Source of the DNA: Mixophyes australis
Taxonomy: Eukaryota > Chordata > Amphibia > Anura > Limnodynastidae
DNA length: 64,000 bases
Direction of reading: 5' to 3'
Assembly (NCBI GenBank): GCA_036250195.1
Contig: JAVHZZ010000010.1
Span: 108,366,278 to 108,430,277 of the forward strand
Within the stretch, counting starts at the first letter, position 1; each line of letters starts with the position of its first letter. Made by a program: the position numbers and the translations under genes. Of the stretch, positions 45,094 through 57,200 are shown piece by piece. The notes below the pieces were generated by a model. That model did no database searches, had not been told where the DNA came from, and worked only from the letters and a program-made list of their open reading frames with translations.

Positions 45094-47130
45094 ATGTCTG
45101 ATTACACCAATGTATCCAGGGCGGACCTTGAGACTCTATGCAGTGCCAAGAGCATTGATATCAGTCATTAAGCAAACAGGGAGGAGATGAGAGCGGCACT
45201 GAGAGAATGGCACCTACAGCATGATAGTGGAGGAAACAGATGGCAGCAGTGGCCAAGGTGGTGGCCCAGTTAAACACCGGGATCAAGGTGGACTAGACCC
45301 CCAGACAGCAGCAAACTCTTCTCAACATACTGTACCCACAGAACCAGTCCCTATGATGAACACAGGGCAGCCGGGCTAAAGATCCAGCTGGCAGACTTAA
45401 GAGATAAGGCAATGGAAGTTGAGTAGGTACAGGTCATCGAGGCATGGTGCCAAGAGGGAAGGGCCCTAGCCATGCAGCCCAGGGGGAGCCGCCCTCAAGA
45501 GAATCAGGACTGTCATCTTTACCTTGCCCTAAATTTCAGGACTGTGTTGTGAATATTGATGAGCACCTGCAGGTGTTTGAAACAACCTGCAGGGTACATT
45601 CTGTACCCAGTGAGGAATTGGTAAAGTAATTGGTGCCCACAATGTAAGGAGGTGCAGTGAAGGTCTTCCGTGGAGTGCCCTCAGAGAACTGTGCGCACTA
45701 TGATATTGTGAAAAAGGTACTCCTTAGACGGTACCACAGAGAGCTATCACCAGAAGTTCTGGGACCTTGCCAAGAACCTCTACACCACCCATGAGGAGTT
45801 TGCCAACCTGCTGCGGGAGTCGGTCAGAAAGTGGGTGCGTGGAGCTGGTGTCCAGACCGTGGAGTAGGTAATAGACCTAGTGTGCCAAGAGCAGTTTCAC
45901 TGCCAGGGCACACCAGAGGTGAAAAAATAGGTGGTGGACAGGAATCCAGCCACCTTGGAAGAAGCCGCCCAGTTGGCGGATCAGTATGTGGTCACACTGG
46001 CAGAAGTGCCATGTAAAGAGCCATCCCCAAAGGACTGTACAATAAGTGGGAAACCACTCTTCTACTCACCACCTTCAGGTACCTTTCTCCAGCCACAGCC
46101 CCACTCTGTCCCTGGGAGATATCAGAGACCACCAGAGCCTAGACTGGAGAAGAAGTGCTACAGCTGCGTGAAAACCGGTCACCTAAGGATGGACTGTCCA
46201 ATAGCCCCAGCACCCCAGACTCATGCCACTAATCAGAGTACTGAGGCCTGGCTGTCTTGCTGAACTGGTGAAGGTGAGTCAGTAAAGACTGTTTCCACCC
46301 CTGCAAGCCCAATGGGGTTTGGCATGTCTGAAGGTGACTCAGCAGAGAGAGTAACTTATTTGTCCAAAAGACAAAATACCCCCCCCCCCCCCCCAACATG
46401 TGGAGAAACCTGCTGTCTGTCCAAGTGGGACACCTGCAGAGAGAAGGACTGAGAGATTTGGTTGTCTCAATAACTGTAGTGAGCCCCATCTTATTGACCA
46501 TTATTGATCATGCTTCAGTATTGCAGGGTCGCATTGCCAAAGTGACTGTGGCAGATGGACTGGAGAAGGAAGTGCCTGTAGCAAGGGTGTATCTGGACTG
46601 GGGAGATGGCCAGGACCTGCAAGATGTTGCCGATATGGATGTGATCCTGGGTAATGATGTTCGGGTTGGAATTGTGACGGCATTTCTCAACTCTATTACC
46701 CAGAGCCAAGCTACACTCTTCAGGATCTACATCTGCACAACCCAGCCCAAAGGAACAGACCTCAGCTGCTAGACGACAGTCATCACCTGCAACCACAACA
46801 TCAGCAAGTCCAGAGGAAAAGATTCAAGCTGCTATTTCTTCAGGAACCAGCCAGCTCTTTGCTTCTGGAAAGACTAAGTCCCCTAGCAATGCAGAGGATG
46901 TTGTCTCCGGCCTATCTATCTTGTGTGGGTGCCTGGTGATGCTCTTCTCCCTAGCAGTATGCCAGCTCCAGCGGTGAGTATAGCTGACCACAGTGACCTC
47001 CCTTTGATTGACCCCACTTTGAATAACCCTAGTAACCCCAACATAGACCCCCTGGAGAGTGTCCTGACTTAGACGATATTGAGGGCCACAGGAAAGAATT
47101 CTAGGCAGCTCAGCTCTCTGATCGCTCACT
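45094..47130 (+). pseudogene. decayed gag-protease of a Gmr1-like Ty3 retrotransposon (SCAN-type gag)
   Basis: Gag ATG at 45094 gives MSDYTNVSRADLETLCSAKS before a stop. Further blocks, in shifting frames, are HLQVFETTCRVHSVPSEEL, ATLEEAAQLADQYVVTLAE (typical of SCAN-like gag capsid) and a CX2CX4HX4C zinc knuckle CYSCVKTGHLRMDC at about 46156-46197. A protease-like region follows, with ARVYLDWGD and DMDVILGNDV. Many stops and frameshifts; no reverse transcriptase was found. SCAN domains of vertebrate zinc-finger proteins derive from such gags, but no zinc-finger array is attached, so a retroelement remnant is the better reading. Confidence 0.75.
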
Positions 47131-47319
47131 GGAAGGCATGAGGCACCAAGCTGGCAGGGATGGAGGTGGAGAGTGTAACCTGGCGTAAAGAGTTGTTGTA
47201 CTGTGTAGCTAAGAAATTAGATGGGGATAGACCAGTTCAGGAACAAGTTCAACTGGTGGTACCACGGAGGCAAGGCAGGAGGGGCGCTCCCCTCCACCTG
47301 CCATCCCCCTCTGTCCGCC

Positions 47320-47480
47320 AGCATAGTAATATCACGGCCGATTTAATAAAGAAAAAAAACAGCCACCTGATCACGCGGCGGCCCCAGCAGTCTCGTCTCC
47401 TCCTCACTCCCACTGAATGTCGGGCGTGATGTCATCACGCTCGACTTCATTGTCAGATTCGGCTAGGAGCAGTGCTGGAG
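47320..47480. repeat. GC-rich foldback core shared with the 54.1-kb element
   Basis: CACTGAATGTCGGGCGTGAT followed by GTCATCACGC and CGACTTCATTGTCAG is a diverged copy of the palindromic core at 54133-54187. This suggests a second, decayed copy of the same hAT-like MITE family without the minisatellite. Confidence 0.45.
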
Positions 47481-48641
47481 CAGACAGGAGCTGCGGCAAC
47501 GCAACATAAAAGAAAACAGAACAGAAAAGAAGAGAAGAGAAAAAGACAATAGAATATGTACATAATATAACAATTTTATTTACCTTTCTGTGTGTGGGCA
47601 GGCAGAGACTAATGAAAAGTTGAGAAATATCAGAAAGGTGGCTCTCTAAATTCTCTTTTTGGATAAAATATCCTAAGATTAAGTGGTAGGGAAGAAAAAG
47701 TTTTGTTCAGTATAATATACAGTAACTTGAGTCATGGACATTGAAAGCAAAAAGGAAAAGCATTATTTCAGGAGCTTAGTTCCATTTTTGTTGAGAGCTC
47801 CATGCATAATCATCAACATTCTTTATTCTATGAAGTTTAAAGCAATATAACTGCAATATTAAACAGCAAAAGCTGAACTAAGCTTTCCCTAACTCCCATT
47901 CACAATATTCCAGACAGACAGAATGCTCTGGATAGAGAGGAACCTAGTTGGGTAGGGACATTATTTTGGAAACACTGTTTTAACAGCATTTATGAATATT
48001 GTGATGGAATTTGTCAATTTGATCAAAAATCATACTAGAAGATTCCTGTATCTAATCATATCAGCCAGACACAGGACTTGTCTATGTAGGTTTCTGTACT
48101 TTTACTTTAGGAGGGGCAAAACATTCTTAACACATCCTTCCATAAAAACAATCATCTCCAGCACACAAAAGAACCAATGTGTTAGATGGGGTAATGTATT
48201 GATTCCCAGAGTGGTGTATAAGTACCGAACTATAACATAGGGTTCCGCTAATTATAATGGCGAAACTCAGACAACTCAGTGGATGTAGAAACTCGTCCTA
48301 GCCATAATGATGGGGCAGCAAGGGGAAAAAAGCAGGACCCCAAGAGGTTACAAGCCCATGACACAACTAAGCACATATAATACAAAAACCTTCTAAGCTC
48401 AATCTCATTAAGCACCTTTTTGTCTTTTATCTTATACATGTTGATTTAAGGCTCCTTTCCATTGCTCTTTTTCTCCTTTTCATATCTTCTTAATGCCCTT
48501 TGAGGGGGTTAACCACTGAAATGCGTAGTTATAGAGCACCTCTTCTGATCAAGTTATCTAGGTCTATGATATCTCCAACAATTGTATCACTCACTGTCCC
48601 CGATTGTGATCAGTTAGGTCACCATATAATACATTCACACC
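47481..48641. other. intergenic, no gene recognised
   Basis: A purine-rich stretch (47.5-47.6 kb), then AT-rich sequence. No domain-bearing frame. Confidence 0.5.
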
Positions 48642-49039
48642 CAGGGCCGGTGCTAGGGTCCATGGCGCCCTAGGCATTTTTACAAAATCGGTGCCCCCCC
48701 CCCCGCAAAAATCGGCGCCCTTCTCCCTCCTCCCCCCTCACCCCGTCTTTCCTTACCTTGTCTCACCACCGCCGCCTCTCTGCTCCATCTCCTCCCCTCC
48801 ACTCACTCACACTAGTGAGTGGAGGGGAGGAGAAGGAGCAGAGAGGCGGCGGTGGTGAGCAATAGCCTCTTCCCCCCTCCCCGTGCATCTGATGCTGTGC
48901 GGCGGCCGTGACAGGTATGGTCAGCGGTCGCCGCACAGTTTTAAAGTCATTTACCATTCTGTGGCGCCCTCCAAGCGCCCTCCAGAGCCCGACGCCCTAG
49001 GCAAGTGCCTAACCTTGCCTAATGGGAGCGCCGGGCCTG
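48642..49039. mobile_element. hAT-like MITE, 398 bp, 8-bp target duplication TTCACACC
   Basis: Starts CAGGGCCGGTGCTAGGG, ends GCGCCGGGCCTG, and is flanked by TTCACACC at 48634-48641 and 49040-49047. An 8-bp duplication with CAG...CTG ends is the hAT hallmark. The centre is a foldback of about 98 bp (48762-48859, arms CTCACCACCGCCGCCTCTCT and complement). No transposase. Confidence 0.9.
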
Positions 49040-49047
49040 TTCACACC

Positions 49048-49709
49048 TCTTCATTCTTCATTCATACAAGTTAATAATATCTAAGAGTAAGAATAGTATT
49101 GATGCCACCCCAGGCCCAGGGAATATGTTGCCTATATCATGTTATATACAATGTATCTATGGAGAAAGGAAACAACTTTTACACATTTTAGAAAAATTTA
49201 ATGATAGAAATTTTATGAACTTCCTTTACTCACGTCTGCTTCTTATCACTTACAATGCATCAGAGGGTGCAAACTGTGGGTCAGTGCCTCAAGTGAGGTT
49301 CCAGAATTTGGTTTTGGGGACATCTTTATGCCATAGATGCTGTATGTTGTATTTGAAACCACATTTTTTGGAGTGCCACAACAATGAGATACTGACATTT
49401 GAGCCCTAGCACAATGACACCATAACTTTGGGTTCCACCGACAGCTGCCAAGATTTTTGCATTGAAAATTATAATGTAATGGGACTTTCTAGCTCACTGT
49501 ACCATTACTGAATGTAAGTGATCCATATGCAAAGTAATGGACCACAAGTCACATATACAGTAAGTGCATACAACAGATGGTTTTACATTTTTAGAGTACA
49601 TTCATTATAGGGATTTAATGAACATTTATCTGTACCAAACTTATGAACAACAAGTGTAAAAAAATACAATCATGTATTTATATTTCATCTTTATCTGCTG
49701 TGTCTGTAG
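49048..49709. other. upstream region of orphan V2R exon 1
   Basis: No gene. Homology to the gene A upstream region is strong only from about 49690 (TTTATCTGCTGTG) onwards. Confidence 0.5.
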
Positions 49710-49824
49710 TATATTTTAAGAGCAGGACAGAATAGTCAAACACCTGCCACTAACTTCAGGAGATCTGTTATAAAAGGCAGTGAGATGATCTAGCGTCATT
49801 ACACTAACAGACAGATGCATCAGG
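49710..49824 (+). promoter_or_regulatory. V2R core promoter block with TATA box (orphan exon 1)
   Basis: 114 of 115 bases identical to the gene A block at 21366-21480 (minus). TATAAAA at 49769-49775, 154 nt upstream of ATG 49923, the same spacing as in gene A. Confidence 0.75.
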
Positions 49825-49922
49825 TTTCAGTGTCCTGTGTGACACATTTCACTTCTGAATGTTTCATTTATGTTTTGATAATCTGTGTGACTTTGGGATA
49901 CATTGTACTGTCTATTGGAACA

Positions 49923-50170
49923 ATGGTACCAACTACAGTGGTCACTTATTTATTTATAGTGCTGCTGTATTTAATGATCCTGTGTGTGACACCCTGTACA
50001 TCAGCTACTCAGAACCCATTACCAGCATGCCATTTGCAATTAACAAAATCATATGAAGACTATGAATATTTTCAAGATGGAGACATCATAATTGGAGGAG
50101 TGTTCACTGTGAATCAGTATATGGCAGGAATTCCACTAGAAGAATTAGTCAAACAAATGGTGTGTGTAAA
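49923..50170 (+). CDS. orphan V2R exon 1 (partial gene C, or displaced exon 1 of gene B)
   Basis: 248 bp, open from ATG 49923 (context ACAATGG) to donor AAA|GTAAGT, the same phase as gene A exon 1 and one codon longer. Encodes a leader (TYLFIVLLYLMILCVTPC) then CHLQL ... DGDIIIGGVFTVNQYMAGI, the V2R N-terminal signature. No V2R exon 2-6 follows on the plus strand before 64,000. It therefore starts a gene whose rest lies beyond the window, or is the exon 1 missing from gene B moved by inversion, or a lone duplicate. It is potentially functional only in the first case. Confidence 0.8.
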
Positions 50171-51344
50171 GTAAGTAATATTTATAAATGTCACATCATT
50201 TATTCCACATATTGCTTAAAAACATTTGACATTTTACTTTATATAAACATGTAAAGTGCAATTTTCTTATTCTGCTGGCTAATTAAAATGCACATAGATC
50301 CCAGTTTGGCAAACATTTGGCACATAGAAAATGCCCACTGGAAAATCATTGTCAAATGTCCTAAAAGAATTAATATTCACCCCTTTGGACTCCCACGGCT
50401 CAGAATACTCTCTTTCACTATTAGTAGTGCAGAACATTGTGTGCATTGTATTTGTTACATGGCTGTGTAACAATACTGCAGTATTGCTGAAGTTATCTTC
50501 TCCTAATTATTCTCATGCATTTCACATATTCACTGCAACACACTGTCTGCTGCAAAACACAATTGTGTTCTATAGTACGGTTACCTATCTAATTGTAGAT
50601 GTACCCAGGAATGTCATTGTGTGCGTTTGTTACAATGCTACAGTTGACAAAAAATGGTCACACAAACTATTCAGTCATTTAGGCAGCAGAAGATGAAAAT
50701 AGTGTCAGTGAGCTCACAAAAACCTCAAGTCATCAGCAAACGGTCATCGTAGCACTCTATCCCGGGTAAAGAAAAACTTTATTAACAATTTAAATAAACT
50801 ATTGATAAAAATGAGACCGAAGAAGTTTTAGAAAAGTCAGAATAAAGAGAAACAGATAGACAGGATATGCTGGAAGCTCCGGATTATCCCTGTAGCACTG
50901 ATTACAAACTGCTGGAATATTGGCTGAAAAGGTTTTACCAGTGGTCAGAATGCTCCAAATTAATCATTATAGCACTTTTATTTCCTTGTTTTAGTGTATT
51001 GTCTGAATGTGTTATCAGTGGTGCAGGTGTAATTGTAGCAGTCAGTTTATTGGGAATGGTGACATTTATAAAAAATTAATAACTCCTAAATTCATGCACA
51101 ATCCGCACAAGATACTGAAGAACTATGTAATACATTTACAGAACCAGGATATCTATAACATTACTGTGTAAGGAATTACTTGTAGGAACAGAATTACCTG
51201 CAAATTGTAATTAAAGGATTCTGTTACCTACAACTTTATTTTTTCTTCCCCACATCCTTTTATAATTCCAACCCATATATTTATATAATCAGGTAATCAA
51301 GCAACATAAATAATATCATATTAAAATGGTAACATTGTACATAG
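50171..51344. other. sequence downstream of orphan V2R exon 1
   Basis: Begins with the donor GTAAGT. Contains open frames of up to 121 residues without a recognisable domain. Its first part does not align with gene A intron 1. Confidence 0.5.
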
Positions 51345-51545
51345 ACTATACAGTATATTTTTTCTTTGTGTCAAAACCTTTTCCAGGAAATGTGTTACAA
51401 AGTCACCTTCTATGGACACATTTGCTGTAAACCTATTTTGTATAATAAGAGTGTTACTGAGTGACAGACACATGAATGTGATCTATTACACAGAATGATG
51501 ATACAGTGTATAGAGGAGCAGCTAATGTAATATTACTCCCATATA
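51345..51545 (+). repeat. segment homologous to V2R gene A intron 1
   Basis: ACAGTATATTTTTTCTTTGT, AAAACCTTTTCCAGGAAATG and TGTTACAAA correspond in order to minus-strand 20560-20370 in intron 1 of gene A, continuing through TTTGCTGTAAAC and AGCAGCTAAT. Non-coding homology shows that the duplication carried intron sequence and not just the exon. Confidence 0.75.
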
Positions 51546-52147
51546 CTGTGTGAATACCCCGCTCTATGTGCATACAGCTCAGAGGGCAGAAACACTACAA
51601 TCACAGCAGCCCCCACCTATTGTGTATGGAGTTTACCCCCCACCTGTTCTCAGAGGTAACTAGAGGGAGAGGATGCAGATCTGGCCAGTGCTGGGTAATT
51701 ATACTGCAGTGAATGACAAGAAGGAACCTGATATGTGTTAGAGCTGATCAGTTACCTGGTGGAGGAAGGGGGAGTATTATGGTTACATACTGGGACATCC
51801 CTATAAGCTGGTGAGGAGTCATCTCACTCACAGCTTCACTTTCCTTCATCTTCCAGCTAGAAAGACATTTATGTATGAAACCAGCCGGGATCACCACTAA
51901 GATTTACACATTCTCTGGGGCTGACTTTGTATTGAAGTTCACCTGGGGGGTCTCAGTGAATGTCTGGATTGGAGTAGGATGTCTTAGAGGAATATTGCAG
52001 CTGACATCATTACATGTTATTACCAGACTACTTGGGGTTTAGGGTTTCTTGTGAAAAACTTCAGTAGGGCTCAGTTACTAACAAAACATTTAGTAGCTAA
52101 GTTTGCAAATTGCTGCACTTCAGCAAATATCTTTAATCTGCCTAGTG

Positions 52148-52338
52148 CAGCGTTTCCGAAACCCAGTCCTCAGGCCCTCTAACAGTGCATGTTTTCCATA
52201 TCTCTTGCTCTGCTGGAGCACAGGTGTACTCATTACTGACACATTGTAACAGATCCACAGGTGGTATAATTATCTCCCTTGTGACCTGGAAAACCTGCAC
52301 TGTTAGGGGTCCCTGAGGACTGGGTTTGGGAAACACTG
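52148..52338. mobile_element. hAT-like MITE, 191 bp
   Basis: Ends CAGCGTTTCCGAAACCCAGT and CTGGGTTTGGGAAACACTG form inverted repeats of about 28 bp. Flanks GCCTAGTG (52140-52147) and GTCTAGTG (52339-52346) match at 7 of 8 positions, consistent with an 8-bp hAT duplication. No coding capacity. Confidence 0.82.
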
Positions 52339-52654
52339 GTCTAGTGCAAGTCAACCAATGAAAACAGGTAGCTGATTAGTTGCAGCAATTTGGGGTTAGT
52401 GCAGTTTTTTCTGTTTGCACTTGAAGTATTAGTGTTTGTTATGGGAATTTAACTCCAACACAGCTCTGCTTTTGAAACTGTTTTATTGTTACACTGATAT
52501 ACATTGCTGCCTCCTCTGCTCAGTCTGTACAATGCACAGGTGTCAGTCTACACAGAGGTGTGGCACATATTGTAGTATAATGTATTCTTAATAAATATAT
52601 TGCAGGAAATAGCTTTGCATGCATAATTTGCTAGATACAAAGTGACAAAGTCCA

Positions 52655-52830
52655 AGGGGTATATTTACAAACCTGCGGGTTTGAAAAAAGTGGAGATGTT
52701 GCCTATAGCAACCAATCAGATTCCAGCTATCATTTTGTAGAATGTACTCAATAAATAACTAGAATCTGTTTGGTTGCTATAGGCAACATCTCCACTTTTT
52801 CATACCCGCAGGTTTAGTAAATCTAGCCCT
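52655..52830. mobile_element. foldback MITE, copy 3 (complete)
   Basis: GGGGTATATTTACAAACCTG, CGGGTTTGAAAAAAGTGGAG and TATAGCAACCAATCAGATT on the left, reverse complements on the right ending AGTAAATCTAGCCCT. Same family as 11626-11790 and 13443-13512. Confidence 0.85.
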
Positions 52831-53380
52831 AAATATCGTTTTTCACTCAGCAAAATAGATGTGGTTCATATGATTGGAATATGTAACTATCTGTGGCTGA
52901 AAGCTGCCTCTGTCATAAATGCTTCTTTTTCACACTAATACATTTTTAGGGTTGGTGGGAATTAATGGATTATGGTTTCTACCATTTGCCAGAATATTTT
53001 CTATATATTTAGTAAGTCTTTAGAAAATATTTTTTTTTTCCTTATAAAATCTCAATATACATTTCATTTATCTATGACAGCAAAAATTCTTGAAAGGAAG
53101 CAATGACCTATAAGCATACATCCTCAAGCCATATATGCACTCGTGGTGAACAATTAGTGATGTTTTTTTATTATTTAATAACATTTACATAGCACCTACT
53201 TCATATGCAGAATTTTACTGAGAATATTTACTAATTCAATTAAGATCATCAAGGGGAACTCTTATTAGTTATGTTAATCAAGGGAGCACTATCATTATTA
53301 TTAATTAAGATCTTCAAGGGTCATGATAATGTTAATAATAATATTCCAAACCACATGATTCAAAGCTTGGTTAGTAAGTA

Positions 53381-53978
53381 AAGCTGGGTACACACTACAC
53401 TGCTTTCAGCCAATAATTGGGCCAATCAGACGATAGACGACTGATTGGCCAGATATCCCAGTAGTGTGTACCCTGGAACGATCATCGTTCCAAAGCACAG
53501 ACCATTGTTTAAACGGATTGGTCGTACTGCTTAAAAAATCTCACTCAGTTATGAACAATGTCGGTCTGATTCTGCAGTGTGTATGCAGAATTGGACAGAC
53601 ATTGCTTGAAACAGCACTTACCTGTCACTGGAAGTGTCCGGAGCTCCGCTGTCATCTTCCCTCTGTATCCTCCTGCAGATGCTGCTGGTGCGTCTATCTT
53701 TCACTTTCAGAACGTAGGGGAGGGTGACCTTTGTGCTGATGGTGACCTTTGTGCTGTGTGAGCACAGCCAGACTTTCAGGCAGCAGCTCCGCGCAGGCTG
53801 AGCGTGTCCAGAGTGCAGTGAAGGTGACAGGCCGATGGTCATGACAAATGAACAGCACACATCTGAAGGTAATCGCTATAGTGTGTATACACATATCGGC
53901 ATGCTCATCTTTTTTTTTTTTTGTCTGTCGTTAGTGAATCGATAATCGTTACCTTTTCCTGCAGTGTGTACCCAGCTT
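53381..53978. mobile_element. MITE with AAGCTGGGTACACAC inverted ends
   Basis: Left end AAGCTGGGTACACACTACAC, right end GTGTGTACCCAGCTT, about 598 bp apart. Internal short palindromes include GGAACGATCATCGTTCC. The overlapping open frames on both strands are incidental. Confidence 0.75.
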
Positions 53979-54132
53979 AACTCTCTTGAGTTTAGACCCT
54001 AGGTTCCCAAACTGTGTGCCGCGGCTCCCAGGGGTGCCGCGGCGATGTCACAGGGGTGCCGCGGCCAGGTAGAGAAAAAAAAACTTACCAATCCGGCAGC
54101 GCCCGGGACCCAGCATCGTCCTCTCTCCTGCC

Positions 54133-54187
54133 GCTTGTCACTGAATGTCAGGTGTGATGACGTCACGCCCGACATTCAGTGACAAGC
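54133..54187. repeat. 55-bp palindrome inside the hAT-like element
   Basis: Arms GCTTGTCACTGAATGTC (54133-54149) and GACATTCAGTGACAAGC (54171-54187) are exact complements, with a nearly palindromic centre TGATGACGTCACG containing a CRE-like TGACGTCA. Confidence 0.9.
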
Positions 54188-54295
54188 AGTGACCCTCTGC
54201 CCCCTCTACGGGATGCAGACCGGGCAGAGCGAGGGTGGAGAGCGAAGATGCAGAGAGGGCAAAGCGAAGGGGCAGAGAGGACAGAGAGAGGGGGC

Positions 54296-57200
54296 AGAGG
54301 GGGCAGAGCGAGGGGGCAGAGGGGGCGCAGAGGGAGTGGATGCAGTGGGGGCGCAGAGGGAGTGGATGCAGAGGGGGCGCAGAGGGAGTGGATGCAGAGG
54401 GGGCGCAGAGGGAGTGGATGCAGAGGGGGCGCAGAGGGAGTGGATGCAGAGGGGGCGCAGAGCGAGGGGGCAGAGGGGGCGCAGAGGGAGTGGATGCAGA
54501 GGGGGCGCAGAGCATGGATGCAGAGGGGGCAGAGCGAGGGGGCAGAGGGGGCGCAGAGGGAGTGGATGCAGAGGGGGCGCAGAGGGAGTGGATGCAGTGG
54601 GGGCGCAGAGGGAGTGGATGCAGAGGGGGCAGAGCGAGGGGGCAGAGGGGGCGCAGAGGGAGTGGATGCAGAGGGGGCGCAGAGGGAGTGGATGCAGAGG
54701 GGGCGCAGAGGGAGTGGATGCAGAGGGGGCGCAGAGGGAGTGGATGCAGAGGGAGTGGATGCAGAGGGAGTGGATGCAGAGGGAGTGGATGCAGAGGGGG
54801 CGCAGAGGGAGTGGATGCAGAGGGGGCAGAGCGAGGGGGCAGAGGGGGCGCAGAGGGAGTGGATGCAGAGGGGGCAGAGCGAGGGGGCAGAGGGGGCGCA
54901 GAGGGAGTGGATGCAGAGGGGGCGCAGAGGGAGTGGATGCAGAGGGGGCGCAGAGCATGGATGCAGAGGGGGCGCAGAGGGAGTGGATGCAGAGGGGGCG
55001 CAGAGCATGGATGCAGAGGGGGCGCAGAGCATGGATGCAGAGGGGGCGCAGAGCATGGATGCAGAGGGGGCGCAGAGGGAGTGGATGCAGAGGGGGCGCA
55101 GAGCATGGATGCAGAGGGGGCGCAGAGCATGGATGCAGAGGGGGCGCAGAGGGAGTGGATGCAGAGGGGGCGCAGAGGGAGTGGATGCAGAGGGAGTGGA
55201 TGCAGAGGGGGCGCAGAGCATGGATGCAGAGGGGGCGCAGAGGGAGTGGATGCAGAGGGGGCGCAGAGGGAGTGGATGCAGAGGGGGCGCAGAGCATGGA
55301 TGCAGAGGGGGCGCAGAGGGAGTGGATGCAGAGGGGGCGCAGAGCATGGATGCAGAGGGGGCGCAGAGCATGGATGCAGAGGGGGCGCAGAGGGAGTGGA
55401 TGCAGAGGGGGCGCAGAGCATGGATGCAGAGGGGGCGCAGAGCATGGATGCAGAGGGGGCGCAGAGGGAGTGGATGCAGAGGGGGCGCAGAGGGAGTGGA
55501 TGCAGAGGGAGTGGATGCAGAGGGGGCGCAGAGCATGGATGCAGAGGGGGCGCAGAGCATGGATGCAGAGGGGGCACAGAGGTAGTGGATGCAGTGGGGG
55601 CGCAGAGGGAGTGGATGCAGAGGGGGCGCAGAGGGAGTGGATGCAGAGGGGGCACAGAGGGAGTGGATGCAGAGGGGGCGCAGAGCATGGATGCAGAGGG
55701 GGCGCAGAGGGAGTGGATGCAGAGGGGGCGCAGAGGGAGTGGATGCAGAGGGGGCGCAGAGCATGGATGCAGAGGGGGCGCAGAGCATGGATGCAGAGGG
55801 GGCACAGAGGGAGTGGATGCAGAGGGGGCGCAGAGCATGGATGCAGAGGGGGCGCAGAGGGAGTGGATGCAGAGGGGGCGCAGAGGGAGTGGATGCAGAG
55901 GGGGCGCAGAGCATGGATGCAGAGGGGGCGCAGAGGGAGTGGATGCAGAGGGGGCACAGAGGGAGTGGATGCAGAGGGGGTGCAGAGGGAGTGGATGCAG
56001 AGGGGGCGCAGAGGGAGTGGATGCAGAGGGGGCACAGAGGGAGTGGATGCAGAGGGGGCGCAGAGCATGGATGCAGAGGGGGCGCAGAGCATGGATGCAG
56101 AGGGGGCGCAGAGCATGGATGCAGAGGGGGCACAGAGGGAGTGGATGCAGAGGGGGCGCAGAGCATGGATGCAGAGGGGGCGCAGAGCATGGATGCAGAG
56201 GGGGCGCAGAGGGAGTGGATGCAGAGGGGGCGCAGAGCATGGATGCAGAGGGGGCACAGAGCATGGATGCAGAGGGGGCGCAGAGCATGGATGCAGAGGG
56301 GGCGCAGAGGGAGTGGATGCAGAGGGGGCGCAGAGGGAGTGGATGCAGTGGGGGCGCAGAGGTAGTGGATGCAGAGGGGGCGCAGAGCATGGATGCAGAG
56401 GGGGCGCAGAGGGAGTGGATGCAGTGGGGGCACAGAGGGAGTGGATGCAGTGGGGGCGCAGAGGGAGTGGATGCAGAGGGGGCGCAGAGCATGGATGCAG
56501 AGGGGGCGCAGAGGGAGTGGATGCAGAGGGGGCGCAGAGGGAGTGGATGCAGTGGGGGCACAGAGGGAGTGGATGCAGTGGGGGCGCAGAGGGAGTGGAT
56601 GCAGAGGGGGCGCAGAGCATGGATGCAGAGGGGGCGCAGAGCATGGATGCAGGGGGGGCGCAGAGGGAGTGGATGCAGAGGGGGCGCAGAGCATGGATGC
56701 AGAGGGGGCGCAGAGGGAGTGGATGCAGTGGGGGCGCAGAGGGAGTGGATGCAGAGGGGGCGCAGAGCATGGATGCAGAGGGGGCGCAGAGCATGGATGC
56801 AGAGGGGGCGCAGAGCATGGATGCAGTGGGGGCGCAGAGGGAGTGGATGCAGAGGGGGCGCAGAGCATGGATGCAGAGGGGGCGCAGAGCATGGATGCAG
56901 AGGGGGCGCAGAGCATGGATGCAGGGGGGGCGCAGAGGGAGTTGATGCAGAGGGGGCGCAGAGGGAGTGGATGCAGTGGGGGCGCAGAGGGAGTGGATGC
57001 AGAGGGGGCGCAGAGGGAGTGGATGCAGAGGGGGCGCAGAGCATGGATGCAGAGGGGGCGCAGAGGGAGTGGATGCAGAGGGGGCGCAGAGCATGGATGC
57101 AGAGGGGGCGCAGAGCATGGATGCAGAGGGGGCGCAGAGGGAGTGGATGCAGAGGGGGCGCAGAGCATGGATGCAGAGGGGGCGCAGAGGGAGTGGATGC

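Noticed and set aside
45094..46263. Host SCAN-zinc-finger gene
   Set aside because: No C2H2 array; CCHC knuckle and protease-like region follow, with many stops, as in a retroelement.
50331..50696. 121-residue plus-strand frame after orphan exon 1 as V2R exon 2
   Set aside because: Lacks the exon 2 landmarks (FAIEHFN, NITLGYHVYDSC) and a plausible acceptor.
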